Shown here: piece after piece, positions 56,815-64,000 of the stretch | Layout of the letters: each line of letters begins with the position of its first letter | How positions within the stretch are numbered: the stretch's first letter is position 1 | Source of the DNA: Pseudomonas proteolytica | GTDB lineage: Bacteria; Pseudomonadota; Gammaproteobacteria; Pseudomonadales; Pseudomonadaceae | Direction of reading: 5' to 3' | NCBI RefSeq assembly: GCF_007858275.1 | Contig: NZ_VFEV01000010.1 | Span: forward strand, 1-64,000 | DNA length: 64,000 bases | The notes under the pieces: model-generated | What the model was told of the DNA's origin: nothing | Seen by the model: only the letters and a program-made list of their open reading frames with translations | Databases searched by the model: none | Position numbers and translations under genes: made by a program

Positions 56815-58158
56815 TCAAACGGGAATGGTGTCTTTCTTATTAGCGACTTTGTAATTGTTAGAATTTTGAATTGTGGCATCGCCTCCTACGAAATCTTCTT
56901 TGCGTAGCATTAGAAGCGCAATAAGTGAAACGACACCTGTACCTATGTAAAAATACCACGGCGAGGTGATATCCCCTGTTTGCTGGATTAGCCAAGTAGA
57001 AATAAATGGAGCGCTTCCGCCAAACACCGCCACCGGAATGTTATACGCTATAGCGATACCTGTTGAACGTACCCGGGTAGGCAACAACTCACTCATCGTA
57101 GCGTAGGTGGATGAAGCGTAAAGTCCGAATAGGATGGCGACGGCCATCAAAGGCAGAAAGAAGCTCGTGGGTGTGGCTCCGGGAGCGGATTTAAAGAACC
57201 AGAACATCGCTAGGGTTGCCAGACCTCCCACGACCAGTAGAAAGGGCTTACGGCCATAACGGTCGGTGAAAATACCTCCAAATGGCATTACAAACGCTGC
57301 GCTCACGCTAGCGATGAACACAAACAGCAGCGTTACACCGCTATCGAATTTCAAGATGCGAGACATATAGGTGGAGGCAAACGTTAGTACCAGATAAAAG
57401 ATCGAGCTATGTAGGGTAATGATGAAGAACACTAGCGTGATCGAGCGCTTCCACTGCCACACCTCTCGTAAAGGGGCCTTCGAAGTCTCGCCAGCTTTCT
57501 GCAAAGCCAGAAACTCCGGGCTGTCTTCGAGCTTCAAGCGGATGTACATGGAGACCAGCCCCATTGGTCCCGCAACCAGAAACGGAATTCGCCAACCCAA
57601 TTCTTGCATCAGCTCAGCCCCCATTAACCAAGTCATACCATTGGCCACCACACCGCCAAGCACCAGTCCTAAGACCGCTGTCACCATAAGCCAGCACGTC
57701 GAAAACCCTCTGCGCCCCGGCCCTGCATATTCAGAGATGAAACTTGTGATAGTACCGATCTCGCCACCGGCGGAAAAACCCTGTACGCAACGGATAAGGA
57801 TCAGAAGAATAGGTGCGGCGATACCAATCGTATGATAAGTGGGTAACAGACCTATGCAAAAAGTAGAACCCGACATGAGCATCAGGACAGTGATTAACGT
57901 CCGGCGCCGACCGATCTTATCCGCGAGGGGGCCAAAAAACAGACCTCCAAGTGGGCGAATAAAAAAGCTCAACGCGAATGCAGCGAAGCTGCTCAACAAG
58001 CTAGTGGTAGGATCTTCTGACACGAAGAAAGCTTGGCCAATGTATACCGCCAGGAATCCATAAACGCCGTAGTCGTACCACTCAATCAGGTGGCCCGAGG
58101 TGGCCCCTATGAAAGCACGCCGGCGTTGCTGGGCCGGATTTTTGTTGTGAGAAGCCAT
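56815..58158 (-). CDS. MFS metabolite:proton symporter (MHS family)
   Basis: This 447-residue permease has 12 membrane helices. Signature segments are GHLIEWYDYGVYGFLAVYIG, PLGGLFFGPLADKIGRRR, CVQGFSAGGEIGT and the mid-protein DRYGRKP. MHS members import citrate, ketoglutarate, shikimate, aromatic acids or betaines; the substrate here is unknown. It is divergent from the PAS-LuxR regulator at 58330 (about 170 nt), which probably controls it. Confidence 0.92.
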   Translation of the reverse strand: MASHNKNPAQQRRRAFIGATSGHLIEWYDYGVYGFLAVYIGQAFFVSEDPTTSLLSSFAAFALSFFIRPLGGLFFGPLADKIGRRRTLITVLMLMSGSTFCIGLLPTYHTIGIAAPILLILIRCVQGFSAGGEIGTITSFISEYAGPGRRGFSTCWLMVTAVLGLVLGGVVANGMTWLMGAELMQELGWRIPFLVAGPMGLVSMYIRLKLEDSPEFLALQKAGETSKAPLREVWQWKRSITLVFFIITLHSSIFYLVLTFASTYMSRILKFDSGVTLLFVFIASVSAAFVMPFGGIFTDRYGRKPFLLVVGGLATLAMFWFFKSAPGATPTSFFLPLMAVAILFGLYASSTYATMSELLPTRVRSTGIAIAYNIPVAVFGGSAPFISTWLIQQTGDITSPWYFYIGTGVVSLIALLMLRKEDFVGGDATIQNSNNYKVANKKDTIPV

Positions 58159-58329
58159 GACGAAAGCCCTGCCTTGTTTTTATAGTAATTACGCTGAGGA
58201 ATACCCATCAGGTACGCCTAGACTGCCCCAGCATTTAGCCCTCCGCTATTCGTGTAACTACGTACATAGATGTGTAGCTTTGAGTATGTAATTATTCCGG
58301 TAGATACCGCTGGTTTAAGGTCGCTCGCC

Positions 58330-58902
58330 ATGATGAATCCTGAGCAACAACTGCATGACCTCAAAAGTTTAGCCTTCCAAGTATCCCCGGCTCCCCAAGT
58401 GATAACTGGAAATCGCTGCATACTCGAACTCAACAAAGCGTTCGAAAGGCTATTCGGCTTTGACCGAGAAGTGTTGATAGGCGAGCGACTCCTCAAGCTT
58501 TATCCGTCACAGGCCGACTACCAAACAGTGGGCGAACGCAGCCTCAGCTGGCTGCGCCATGCCACCAACGGGGCTTACTCGGATGAGCGCTTCATGCAGC
58601 ACCGCAGTGGAGAGGTGTTCTGGGCCAGGGCCAATGGCTATACGCTAACACCGGATGACCCCTTTCAACTGATGGTCTGGCACTTTGAACCTGTGGATCA
58701 AGTGTTTCGGCCGACCGTCAACCTGACACCTCGAGAGCGGGAAATTTCGGCCCACATCGTCAATGGCCTGACCTGCAAGGAAATCGGGCGCAAGATCGGT
58801 ATCTCGCATCGTACGGTCGAAGTACACAGAGGGCGATTGATGAAAAAATTGAAGTCGAAGAACAGTGCCGAGCTGGTTTCAAAAATCATCGTGCTCAAAT
58901 GA
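58330..58902 (+). CDS. PAS-LuxR transcriptional regulator
   Basis: This 190-residue regulator has an N-terminal PAS domain (about 18-115, ELNKAFERLFGFDREVLIGE) and a C-terminal GerE/LuxR helix-turn-helix (about 128-185, LTPREREISAHIVNGLTCKE, IGISHRTVEVHRGRLMKKL). There is no receiver, so it may sense a ligand or redox state through PAS. The ATG at 58330 is preferred over 58270. It probably regulates the divergent MHS transporter. Confidence 0.9.
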   Translation: MMNPEQQLHDLKSLAFQVSPAPQVITGNRCILELNKAFERLFGFDREVLIGERLLKLYPSQADYQTVGERSLSWLRHATNGAYSDERFMQHRSGEVFWARANGYTLTPDDPFQLMVWHFEPVDQVFRPTVNLTPREREISAHIVNGLTCKEIGRKIGISHRTVEVHRGRLMKKLKSKNSAELVSKIIVLK

Positions 58903-59118
58903 AATTCGATAGTTGCTCGCTCATGTTGCGCTCCCGGTACTTGGGTTTGCCGAATAGCTTTGGCCTGGTCGTCGGCGAGGATGCTGCTGACCACAACCTT
59001 CATCGGCATACACCGGGACAGCAGGAAAAAAGGTTCGCGGTGCCTGACCAGTCGGGGCACTGCAATCGCAGAACAAGCCCGCCCTCCACGAGCCTTAGCC
59101 TGCTTTTCTCCAGGGCTG

Positions 59119-59508
59119 CTACGGCGCCAGGTTCACGCCGTTACAGCGGCCCTTGATAGAGAAGTCGCTGATCTGCCGCGCCTTGTCCACCGTCATGAGG
59201 ATTGTGCAGCCGCCAGGATGGGTCACGTCATCCCAGTAATTGGTGTGGACCATCACATTGCCTTGCCTCTCGGCGGTGCTGCCGACCACCTCCTGGCGCA
59301 CATAGGTGGTGTCGCGGTACCAGCCCAACTGCACCCCACCTCCGCTGGGCAACGGTTCCATGCGCCCGGGCGGGCCAAAGAAGTCGATGGCCTGCTTGGC
59401 GTCGCGCCCCTGCCATTGGTGGCTGGCGCGCAACTCCGGCAGGGTCGGGATACAGCCGACCAGGGTAGGTAGCAGCACACTGAGAAACAGCAAAGAACGT
59501 GTGTTCAT
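59119..59508 (-). CDS. Small lipoprotein of unknown function
   Basis: This 129-residue lipoprotein has signal [19 protein letters not shown]. The mature part is beta-rich ([21 protein letters not shown]) with a Cys pair (GGCTILM, KGRCNGV). The ATG overlaps the stop of the upstream gene by 4 nt (ATGA), so it forms an operon with the 59505 gene. The family was not recognised. Confidence 0.82.
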   Translation of the reverse strand: MNTRSLLFLSVLLPTLVGCIPTLPELRASHQWQGRDAKQAIDFFGPPGRMEPLPSGGGVQLGWYRDTTYVRQEVVGSTAERQGNVMVHTNYWDDVTHPGGCTILMTVDKARQISDFSIKGRCNGVNLAP

Positions 59509-60068
59509 CGGGCGCTGCTGTCTAGCATGTCATCCAACTCTTGCACCGCCTGGCTGTTGGCTTGAACACCGATCAACTGAATGAACATGGCCTGGATGGT
59601 GGCGACCATCCGCGTCGCCGGCATCTTGCCGATCGGCAACATCTGGTTGCGCACACGGTTGTCTGGGGCGCAGACGAAGGCAAAGGTACGCTGCAACCAG
59701 TAATCCTTCGGTGCGACCCAGCCTTGGATGTTGGTCTTCACATCCTTCACGGCACCGTCGAAGCGACGTATCGCCCGGGCGCTGTCCAGGCGGATCTGGC
59801 GCTGTTTGCATTTGACCTGCACCTCATAGGCGGCGAGGGTTGGGAAGGCCGGATCTTCGAACAGCTGCATGACCTGCACCGATTGCACGCCACCAGGCTT
59901 TTGCATGATGCCGGCGGCATCGGCGACGTAGACCTCGTTGTGCAGACGCTCCCCTTTACCGTAGATGATCCAGTAGTCGCCCGAGGCTTGTTCGGCCATG
60001 GCCGAGGTACTGCAGGCCATGACCAAGATAGCCAGCCATCGACAAGGGGGTGGAAGTCTGTAGCTCAT
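59505..60068 (-). CDS. Exported protein of unknown function
   Basis: This 187-residue protein has a signal peptide ([27 protein letters not shown] split at about residue 25). The mature part has [20 protein letters not shown] and a Cys in [20 protein letters not shown] directly precedes the ATG at 60068. It is co-transcribed with the lipoprotein at 59119; together they look like an envelope-associated pair. The family was not recognised. Confidence 0.8.
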   Translation of the reverse strand: MSYRLPPPCRWLAILVMACSTSAMAEQASGDYWIIYGKGERLHNEVYVADAAGIMQKPGGVQSVQVMQLFEDPAFPTLAAYEVQVKCKQRQIRLDSARAIRRFDGAVKDVKTNIQGWVAPKDYWLQRTFAFVCAPDNRVRNQMLPIGKMPATRMVATIQAMFIQLIGVQANSQAVQELDDMLDSSAR

Positions 60069-60360
60069 GGAGGTCCTTTCCCGATTTCTGTAATTTAGGA
60101 GGATTAATATGAGCCGTGAGTGGGAAGGATCAAATAGCACGCTTGTGCTAATAGCCAAACGCCTTCATCCCTTAGTTTTCGTACGAAAAATCCCTGTGCG
60201 ACGACCGTAGAGCGTTGAAAACAGGCTCGGATGTAACCAACCAACTCGTGCATGACTCCGGCCGTTGTTCCTCGCCTGTTTTCGGGTGGTTCCACCGGAA
60301 CTACACGCCGAATGTCTTACGGATCACCCCATTCTGTCCCTTGACCTATCAGGTATCGAT

Positions 60361-60700
60361 CGCAGCTCGTCGCCTCAAATCTCAAAGCCCTAGAGGGCAT
60401 CTACGGCCTGGCAAACTCAGTGGGTGAGGCGCTGCTTGAGCGGTACAACGTAGCCCCCACAACCCAAGCGCCCTGCTCCACCTTCAGGATGAAACCTTGC
60501 ACGCAGACCTAGTGCGGCTGGCTACACCGGGCAATCACGCCCGTGGACAACTGGTTTGAATGGGTTGATGAAGGCCAGGGCGAGCAAATGGTGTTGCACC
60601 AGGGTGAGCCGGCCGAGGCTTTCGAGTGGTTCAAGGTCGACACGGCTAAGGGAAATTTGCAGAACAGAGGGCCTGAGCTGATCCATCGGATTCAATGATG
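60361..60700 (+). pseudogene. Collapsed duplicate of the SRAP locus
   Basis: This block is a patchwork of the 62473-63610 region. GTCGCCTCAAAT matches 62478, GGCATCTACGGC matches 62679 in the coiled-coil gene, and TGGCAAACTCAGTGGGTG onward matches the SRAP gene from 62986. Internal parts are deleted: it jumps from LVRxG to the TPGNHARGQLV region and again to the QGEPAEAFEWFKVDT segment. It has lost the start, the LexA box and continuous frame. It is a decayed second copy. Confidence 0.85.
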
Positions 60701-61234
60701 AGTAGCGCCCTCGTCACTTATGGCTTTCTGTTGGCACTCCCGAACCGACTCGACCAGGGACTCAGCCTCTATCTACAAACGCACCACCTGCTCTGTGGAG
60801 ATTAGAGAGTTTCGCACTCCTGTTAGTTAGTCAAAGCAGTATAGGTCGCTACGCACAAAGTACCAGCCTTGCAAATTTTATCGACGGCCCGGAATAGGGA
60901 ATCACGGAACTTTAGAGAAACTCAAAAGCGGTACTTTCACCCTTAAATTTAACGCAAAAAAACAGGAGCCCCCCACGGCGCACGACCTTATTAAAGTGCA
61001 AAGCGTAACTTCCTCACCTCATCTAACAGGAAACAAATTGAAACAAAGACCTATTGAAATATTCTAAACACCAAGATATCAACATTTACTGAGCAAAAAT
61101 GAGAAGCCTTGCCTTTTATAGCTGGATGGAAACCCAGTTCAATAAAAAAACAACCAATGGTAACGTATGCCTTCGCATTGCTCAGAATAAGAAAAAACAT
61201 GAGCAAACTTGTTGATTGAACAAAGGATTAACGA
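60701..61234. other. Gene-free AT-rich stretch
   Basis: No gene could be supported. GC falls sharply after about 60950, and the last part should hold the promoter of the 61235 gene. No repeat or operator was recognised. Confidence 0.4.
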
Positions 61235-61534
61235 ATGACTATCGAGCGAGAGATTTTCTCGGCCCTTATCGCGCAGAACGCATTTCAAGGTGAAAAGCCG
61301 AGCGTACAAAGCTACGCCAAGCTAGCCGTGGACAAGGGATTTAGAGCGCTTTCGTCAAAGCAGCAGGCGGTGGTAAGCCCCTTCCTGAAAAAACAATGCG
61401 TGGGAATGAAAGAACCAAATGAAAAACATAACAACTGCCAAAATAGTATAGTCGGTCGTGATTTGCTTACAGCGCTTGAGAAATCCGAAACTTATAAAGG
61501 ATGGCGTTGCGAGAGCTGCCGAAGCGCGTCTTAA
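61235..61534 (+). CDS. Hypothetical protein with putative zinc-binding cysteines
   Basis: This 99-residue protein has a basic helical N-terminus and four cysteines arranged as KKQCVG, NNCQN and WRCESCRS (CxxC). This spacing could bind one zinc. The sequence is AT-rich. AAGGA lies 7 nt before the ATG. It sits between SRAP-locus debris and phage lysis remnants, so a prophage or island origin is likely. No function is assigned. Confidence 0.72.
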   Translation: MTIEREIFSALIAQNAFQGEKPSVQSYAKLAVDKGFRALSSKQQAVVSPFLKKQCVGMKEPNEKHNNCQNSIVGRDLLTALEKSETYKGWRCESCRSAS

Positions 61535-61792
61535 AACAATAAGGCAACACTAGAGAGCAGTAACCTAAAAACCTAAAGGAACAAAAAAACTATTGCTCTC
61601 GCTACTCATGAATGTCACTGCAGCAGGCCGCCATGGCCTGCTCGCAGGTCTTGCTTTCTTTAAGCCTTGATCAGCCCACCACCAAATCGCCGCTTATTCA
61701 TCACGCACCTGAGCGCTCCGGAAGAATATTGCACGATGCAACCTAATCCCTCTGCGCGTCTAATTTTTGCTGAGAGAAATAGTGCCCATATA

Positions 61793-61942
61793 TCAGATAG
61801 CACTACTGGTTTTTTGGCATCGCCATACTTCGGTTGGGCTACCAATTGAATAAGAAGAACCGTCAAAAAGTATCGGCACGACAACCTCCCGCAATGCGCA
61901 GCCGGCGAGCAGAGTCGTCAGCAGCACGGCGCAGCCTTTCAT
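61793..61942 (-). CDS. Rz1-like outer-membrane spanin lipoprotein (probably relic)
   Basis: The 49-residue frame MKGCAVLLTTLLAGCALREVV has a lipobox (LLAGC) and is nested in another frame over the 3' end of the Rz remnant, the hallmark arrangement of phage Rz/Rz1 spanins. The tail past ILFDGSSYS is not proline-rich as usual and may be altered. Its partner is broken. Confidence 0.55.
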   Translation of the reverse strand: MKGCAVLLTTLLAGCALREVVVPILFDGSSYSIGSPTEVWRCQKTSSAI

Positions 61943-62190
61943 TTTCAGCAAGAACATCCGCTTTCTCCTTGGCAGCCTTAGCGTCGAGGTCGGCCCTGGC
62001 CTGCTCGGCGGCCTGTTGCTTCTCCAGTGTCTGGCGGTCTGAGCACTTGCGGCATTGCTGATCGCGGCCAAGTCATCCTGATGCAGGCCGCCCAACTCAG
62101 CGCCACTGCGAAGCCGTCGAAGTAGAAAAGCTCTGGAGCGATCCCATAATAGTTATGGAACGCTGAGCAAGTACAAGCCCGCGGCAGCCA
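61863..62190 (-). pseudogene. Rz-like inner-membrane spanin, frameshifted relic
   Basis: Pieces of an i-spanin are readable in successive frames: AAGLYLLSV (membrane anchor), then GGLHQDDLAAISNAASAQT, then LEKQQAAEQARADLDAKAA and KEKADVLAENERLRRA, ending GGCRADTF. At least one frameshift (near CAGACCGCC, about 62030) and a stop near the anchor break it. It is a decayed phage lysis gene. Confidence 0.7.
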
Positions 62191-62205
62191 AACCCCAGAA
62201 ACACA

Positions 62206-62232
62206 AAAGCCCCGCATAAGCGGGGCTTTTGT
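62206..62232. terminator. Bidirectional terminator
   Basis: AAAAGCCCCGC and GCGGGGCTTTT form a stem around a 4-nt loop, with A- and T-runs on both sides. It lies just downstream, on the minus strand, of the tRNA-Ser fragment. Confidence 0.85.
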
Positions 62233-62240
62233 TTGAATCT

Positions 62241-62303
62241 TGGCGGGAAACCAGGGATTCGAACCCTGGGAACGCTATTAACGTTCGCCGGTTTTCAAGA
62301 CCG
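62241..62303 (-). tRNA. 3' half of tRNA-Ser(TGA), probable att site
   Basis: On the minus strand the sequence runs from the anticodon stem-loop (CGGTCTTGAAAACCG, anticodon TGA), through a long class-II variable arm (CGAACGTTAATAGCGTTC), to the T-arm (CAGGGTTCGAATCCCTG) and acceptor strand ending GCCA. The expected D-arm and 5' acceptor strand are absent; the sequence diverges after 62303. A partial tRNA of this kind is typical of an attachment site left by integration at the 3' end of a tRNA gene. It is not a functional tRNA. Confidence 0.85.
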
Positions 62304-62514
62304 ATATGCAAATGCCAGCAGGGATAGCCCTAGAGGTTCCACGGCGTCCCATAACTTGAAGAAAAAAGCAGGGCTGGAGACCGCATTCTATCTGAGGCAC
62401 GGCTTTAGTTCTGGTACCTTTTTAACCCATCCCCGGCGTCCTGCCGACCGAGCACCAAACCAAAATCCCCTACAGTTCGTCGCCTCAAATCGCACAACCC
62501 ACAAACCTCGATTA

Positions 62515-62530
62515 CTGTATGTGCATACAG
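62515..62530. promoter_or_regulatory. LexA (SOS) box
   Basis: CTGTATGTGCATACAG is a 16-bp inverted repeat that fits CTG-N10-CAG with 7-bp arms. It ends 18 nt before the ATG of the coiled-coil gene, so it should repress the 62549-63614 pair until DNA damage occurs. Confidence 0.88.
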
Positions 62531-62548
62531 CATTCGGATTGACCCACC

Positions 62549-62896
62549 ATGAACATCGATGAAGACACCTGCGAGTGGCTTGGATGCCCCACGCCTCTCG
62601 AAATGCACAAGCAACACGCGCTGCTCTTGGAGAACGAGATTCAGGAACTGCAACTGCAGCTTCGCAAAGCCAGAGAGGACATCTACGGCTTGGTGCGAAT
62701 GCACGCTGAGTTATCTACCGAGCGCGACAAGCTTCGGGCAGAGCTCAAGGCGTCAGATAGCGCTCTTTCTAGCTGCAATACAGACCTGGGTTTTGTCACA
62801 AGCAAGCTCAATTCACTTGAATGGGCGCTTGCGCGGGCTACAAACGGGGCCTGGGGAAGCACTCCCATGAAGATTCTGCCGAGTGATCTAAGCTGA
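62549..62896 (+). CDS. Small coiled-coil protein under LexA control
   Basis: This 115-residue protein has a polar N-terminus with two cysteines (DEDTCEWLGCP) and then a heptad-rich coiled coil at about residues 18-85 (LLENEIQELQLQLRKARED, LSTERDKLRAELKASDSAL). Similar small proteins occur in Pseudomonas prophages, but no function is known. It is first in a two-gene unit, with SRAP starting 22 nt downstream. A fragment of it survives in the 60361 duplicate, so the pair has travelled together. Confidence 0.82.
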   Translation: MNIDEDTCEWLGCPTPLEMHKQHALLLENEIQELQLQLRKAREDIYGLVRMHAELSTERDKLRAELKASDSALSSCNTDLGFVTSKLNSLEWALARATNGAWGSTPMKILPSDLS

Positions 62897-62918
62897 AGTT
62901 TCTACCGAGGGCTTGCCG

Positions 62919-63614
62919 ATGTGCGGAAGACTTTCACAGTACAGCGGAATTCATGACTTCGTTGCGGTACTGAGCATGCCCAACGCCCTGGCAAACTCAG
63001 TGGGTGGGGCACCGCTTGAGCGGTACAACGTAGCACCAACCACCCAGGTCGCCCTGCTCCACCAGCAGGATGAAACGCTGCACGCAGACCTGGTGCGGTG
63101 GGGTTGGCGGCCGCACTGGGCCAAGGACCGTGCTGCGCCGATAAACGCCCGAGTCGAGAAAGTGGCCCACGGCCCATTCTTCCGGGCTATTTGGCCACAC
63201 CGGGCAATCACGCCCGTGGACAACTGGTTTGAATGGGTTGATGAAGGCGGGCCGAAGAAACAGCCCTACCTGATACGCCGGCGGGATGGTGCGCCGGTGC
63301 TGTGCGCGGCCATAGGCCAACTACCCGACGCGGATGAAGGCCCGGGCGAGCATGACGGCTTTGTGATCATCACCGCCGACAGCGCCGGCGGCATGGTGGA
63401 CATTCACGACCGGCGGCCCGTGGTGCTAACGCCGGAGCTGGCCAGGGAATGGCTGGACCCTGCCACGCCCAAGGAGCGTGCCGAGCAGATGGCGTTGCAC
63501 CAGGGCGAGCCGGCCGAGGCTTTCGAGTGGTTCAAGGTCGACACTGCCGTGGGCAATGTCAGGAACAAAGGCCCCGCTTTGATAATGCCCTTCTTGCCAG
63601 CTTTTTATGAGTAA
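62919..63614 (+). CDS. SRAP-domain (YedK/HMCES-like) abasic-site protein
   Basis: This 231-residue SRAP protein crosslinks to abasic sites in single-stranded DNA through its N-terminal cysteine. All key residues are present: Cys2 (MCGRLSQ, exposed after Met removal), Asn37 (RYNVAPT), Glu105 (DNWFEW) and His163 (DIHDRRPVVL). The ATG at 62919 has GAGG 8 nt upstream; starting earlier would bury Cys2. The LexA box at 62515 places it under SOS control. The upstream duplicate at 60361 is dead. Confidence 0.94.
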   Translation: MCGRLSQYSGIHDFVAVLSMPNALANSVGGAPLERYNVAPTTQVALLHQQDETLHADLVRWGWRPHWAKDRAAPINARVEKVAHGPFFRAIWPHRAITPVDNWFEWVDEGGPKKQPYLIRRRDGAPVLCAAIGQLPDADEGPGEHDGFVIITADSAGGMVDIHDRRPVVLTPELAREWLDPATPKERAEQMALHQGEPAEAFEWFKVDTAVGNVRNKGPALIMPFLPAFYE

Positions 63615-63778
63615 TCAGCTACTCTGGTCCATGAACGCAGCTGTGATAGAGAGGGTCGTGATGTGGTCTGAAGAGTCTTGCCTCGAAAATCAGGATGCAC
63701 ACTGCCAGAAATGCTCAACCACAAAAGCACATACCATTAAATAATCCATAAACCGCAAAACAGAAAAAGAGAAATAAA

Positions 63779-64000
63779 ATGCCAACGCAATACAAATTAA
63801 AGCATCCAATTTTCAAATTTCAAGAGAAGAAACACGCAGATTTAATGTTTGAAAACAAGCTACGAATCTCAAACATAAAAGACTTTAGAGACAGCAAATA
63901 CCACAAAGGACAAATACTAGACATTGGAGAAGGAACAGCCGCACTTAAAAGACACGCAGATACTACAAATATAACCATAGATAATAAATTTATATTTTGC
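63779..64000 (+). CDS. Partial AT-rich gene running off the window
   Basis: The frame is open for 74 codons to the edge: MPTQYKLKHPIFKFQEKKHA and later LMFENKLRISNIKDFRDSKY, ILDIGEGTAALKRH. It is very AT-rich, unlike the GC-rich SRAP gene just before it. The KLRISNIKDFRDSK block loosely recalls DUF2971-like island or abortive-infection proteins, but this is only an impression. The purine-rich leader has a weak ribosome site. Confidence 0.6.
   Translation, partial: MPTQYKLKHPIFKFQEKKHADLMFENKLRISNIKDFRDSKYHKGQILDIGEGTAALKRHADTTNITIDNKFIFC

Noticed and set aside
61660..61884. 74-codon minus-strand frame downstream of the Rz relic
   Set aside because: No acceptable start, and it is read out of frame from the decayed spanin region.

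Overview
The window looks like a Pseudomonas chromosome, most likely the P. fluorescens group. Supporting signs are the GC-rich coding sequence, many Pseudomonas-type REP/REPIN elements with GGCTTGCC/GGCAAGCC cores, a lexA2-imuA-imuB-dnaE2 mutasome operon, DUF1652, two FecI/FecR/TonB-receptor loci, and a Roc-type fimbrial regulatory cluster. The species is inferred from gene content only.

Layout. 1-690 is a tandem REP array. 716-6441 is the SOS mutasome operon with a LexA2-type operator at its head. 6496-10151 holds RNase T2, a Gfo/Idh oxidoreductase, a Nudix hydrolase, DUF1652 and a PAS-GGDEF diguanylate cyclase. 10561-17514 holds a cell-surface-signalling iron locus (sigma, anti-sigma, receptor) and a second TonB receptor. 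17685-21357 holds an XRE-cupin regulator, an extraordinary Met/Cys-rich protein, an e(P4)-type acid phosphatase, a REPIN array and a HIT protein.

21344-34694 is the most coherent system. It contains a chaperone-usher fimbrial operon whose usher is split by a one-base deletion, two EvgS/RocS-like hybrid kinases, two nearly identical RcsB/RocA-like response regulators, and a RocR-like EAL protein. A 14-bp palindrome close to the RcsB box occurs twice upstream of the fimbrial operon and once upstream of the regulator operon. The second kinase lacks both the receiver aspartate and the HPt histidine, and the EAL protein has Glu at the receiver phospho-site. The wiring is therefore probably not a simple set of parallel relays.

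34994-44372 holds ProP, an APH(6)-like kinase, the Cho nuclease and a second FecI/FecR/TonB-receptor locus. 44642-60068 is a mosaic of lipoproteins, c-di-GMP proteins (a GGDEF protein and a BdlA-like PAS-PAS-MCP protein), a DUF4432 protein, a LysR-controlled dioxygenase/TSUP/YbaK operon, a cupin/DUF1330/MHS-transporter/PAS-LuxR cluster and a two-gene envelope operon.

60361-64000 is accessory DNA. It has a collapsed duplicate of an SRAP locus, a decayed Rz/Rz1 spanin cassette, and the 3' half of a tRNA-Ser (a probable att site). It also has an intact pair (coiled-coil protein plus SRAP abasic-site protein) behind a near-perfect LexA box, and an AT-rich gene running off the end.
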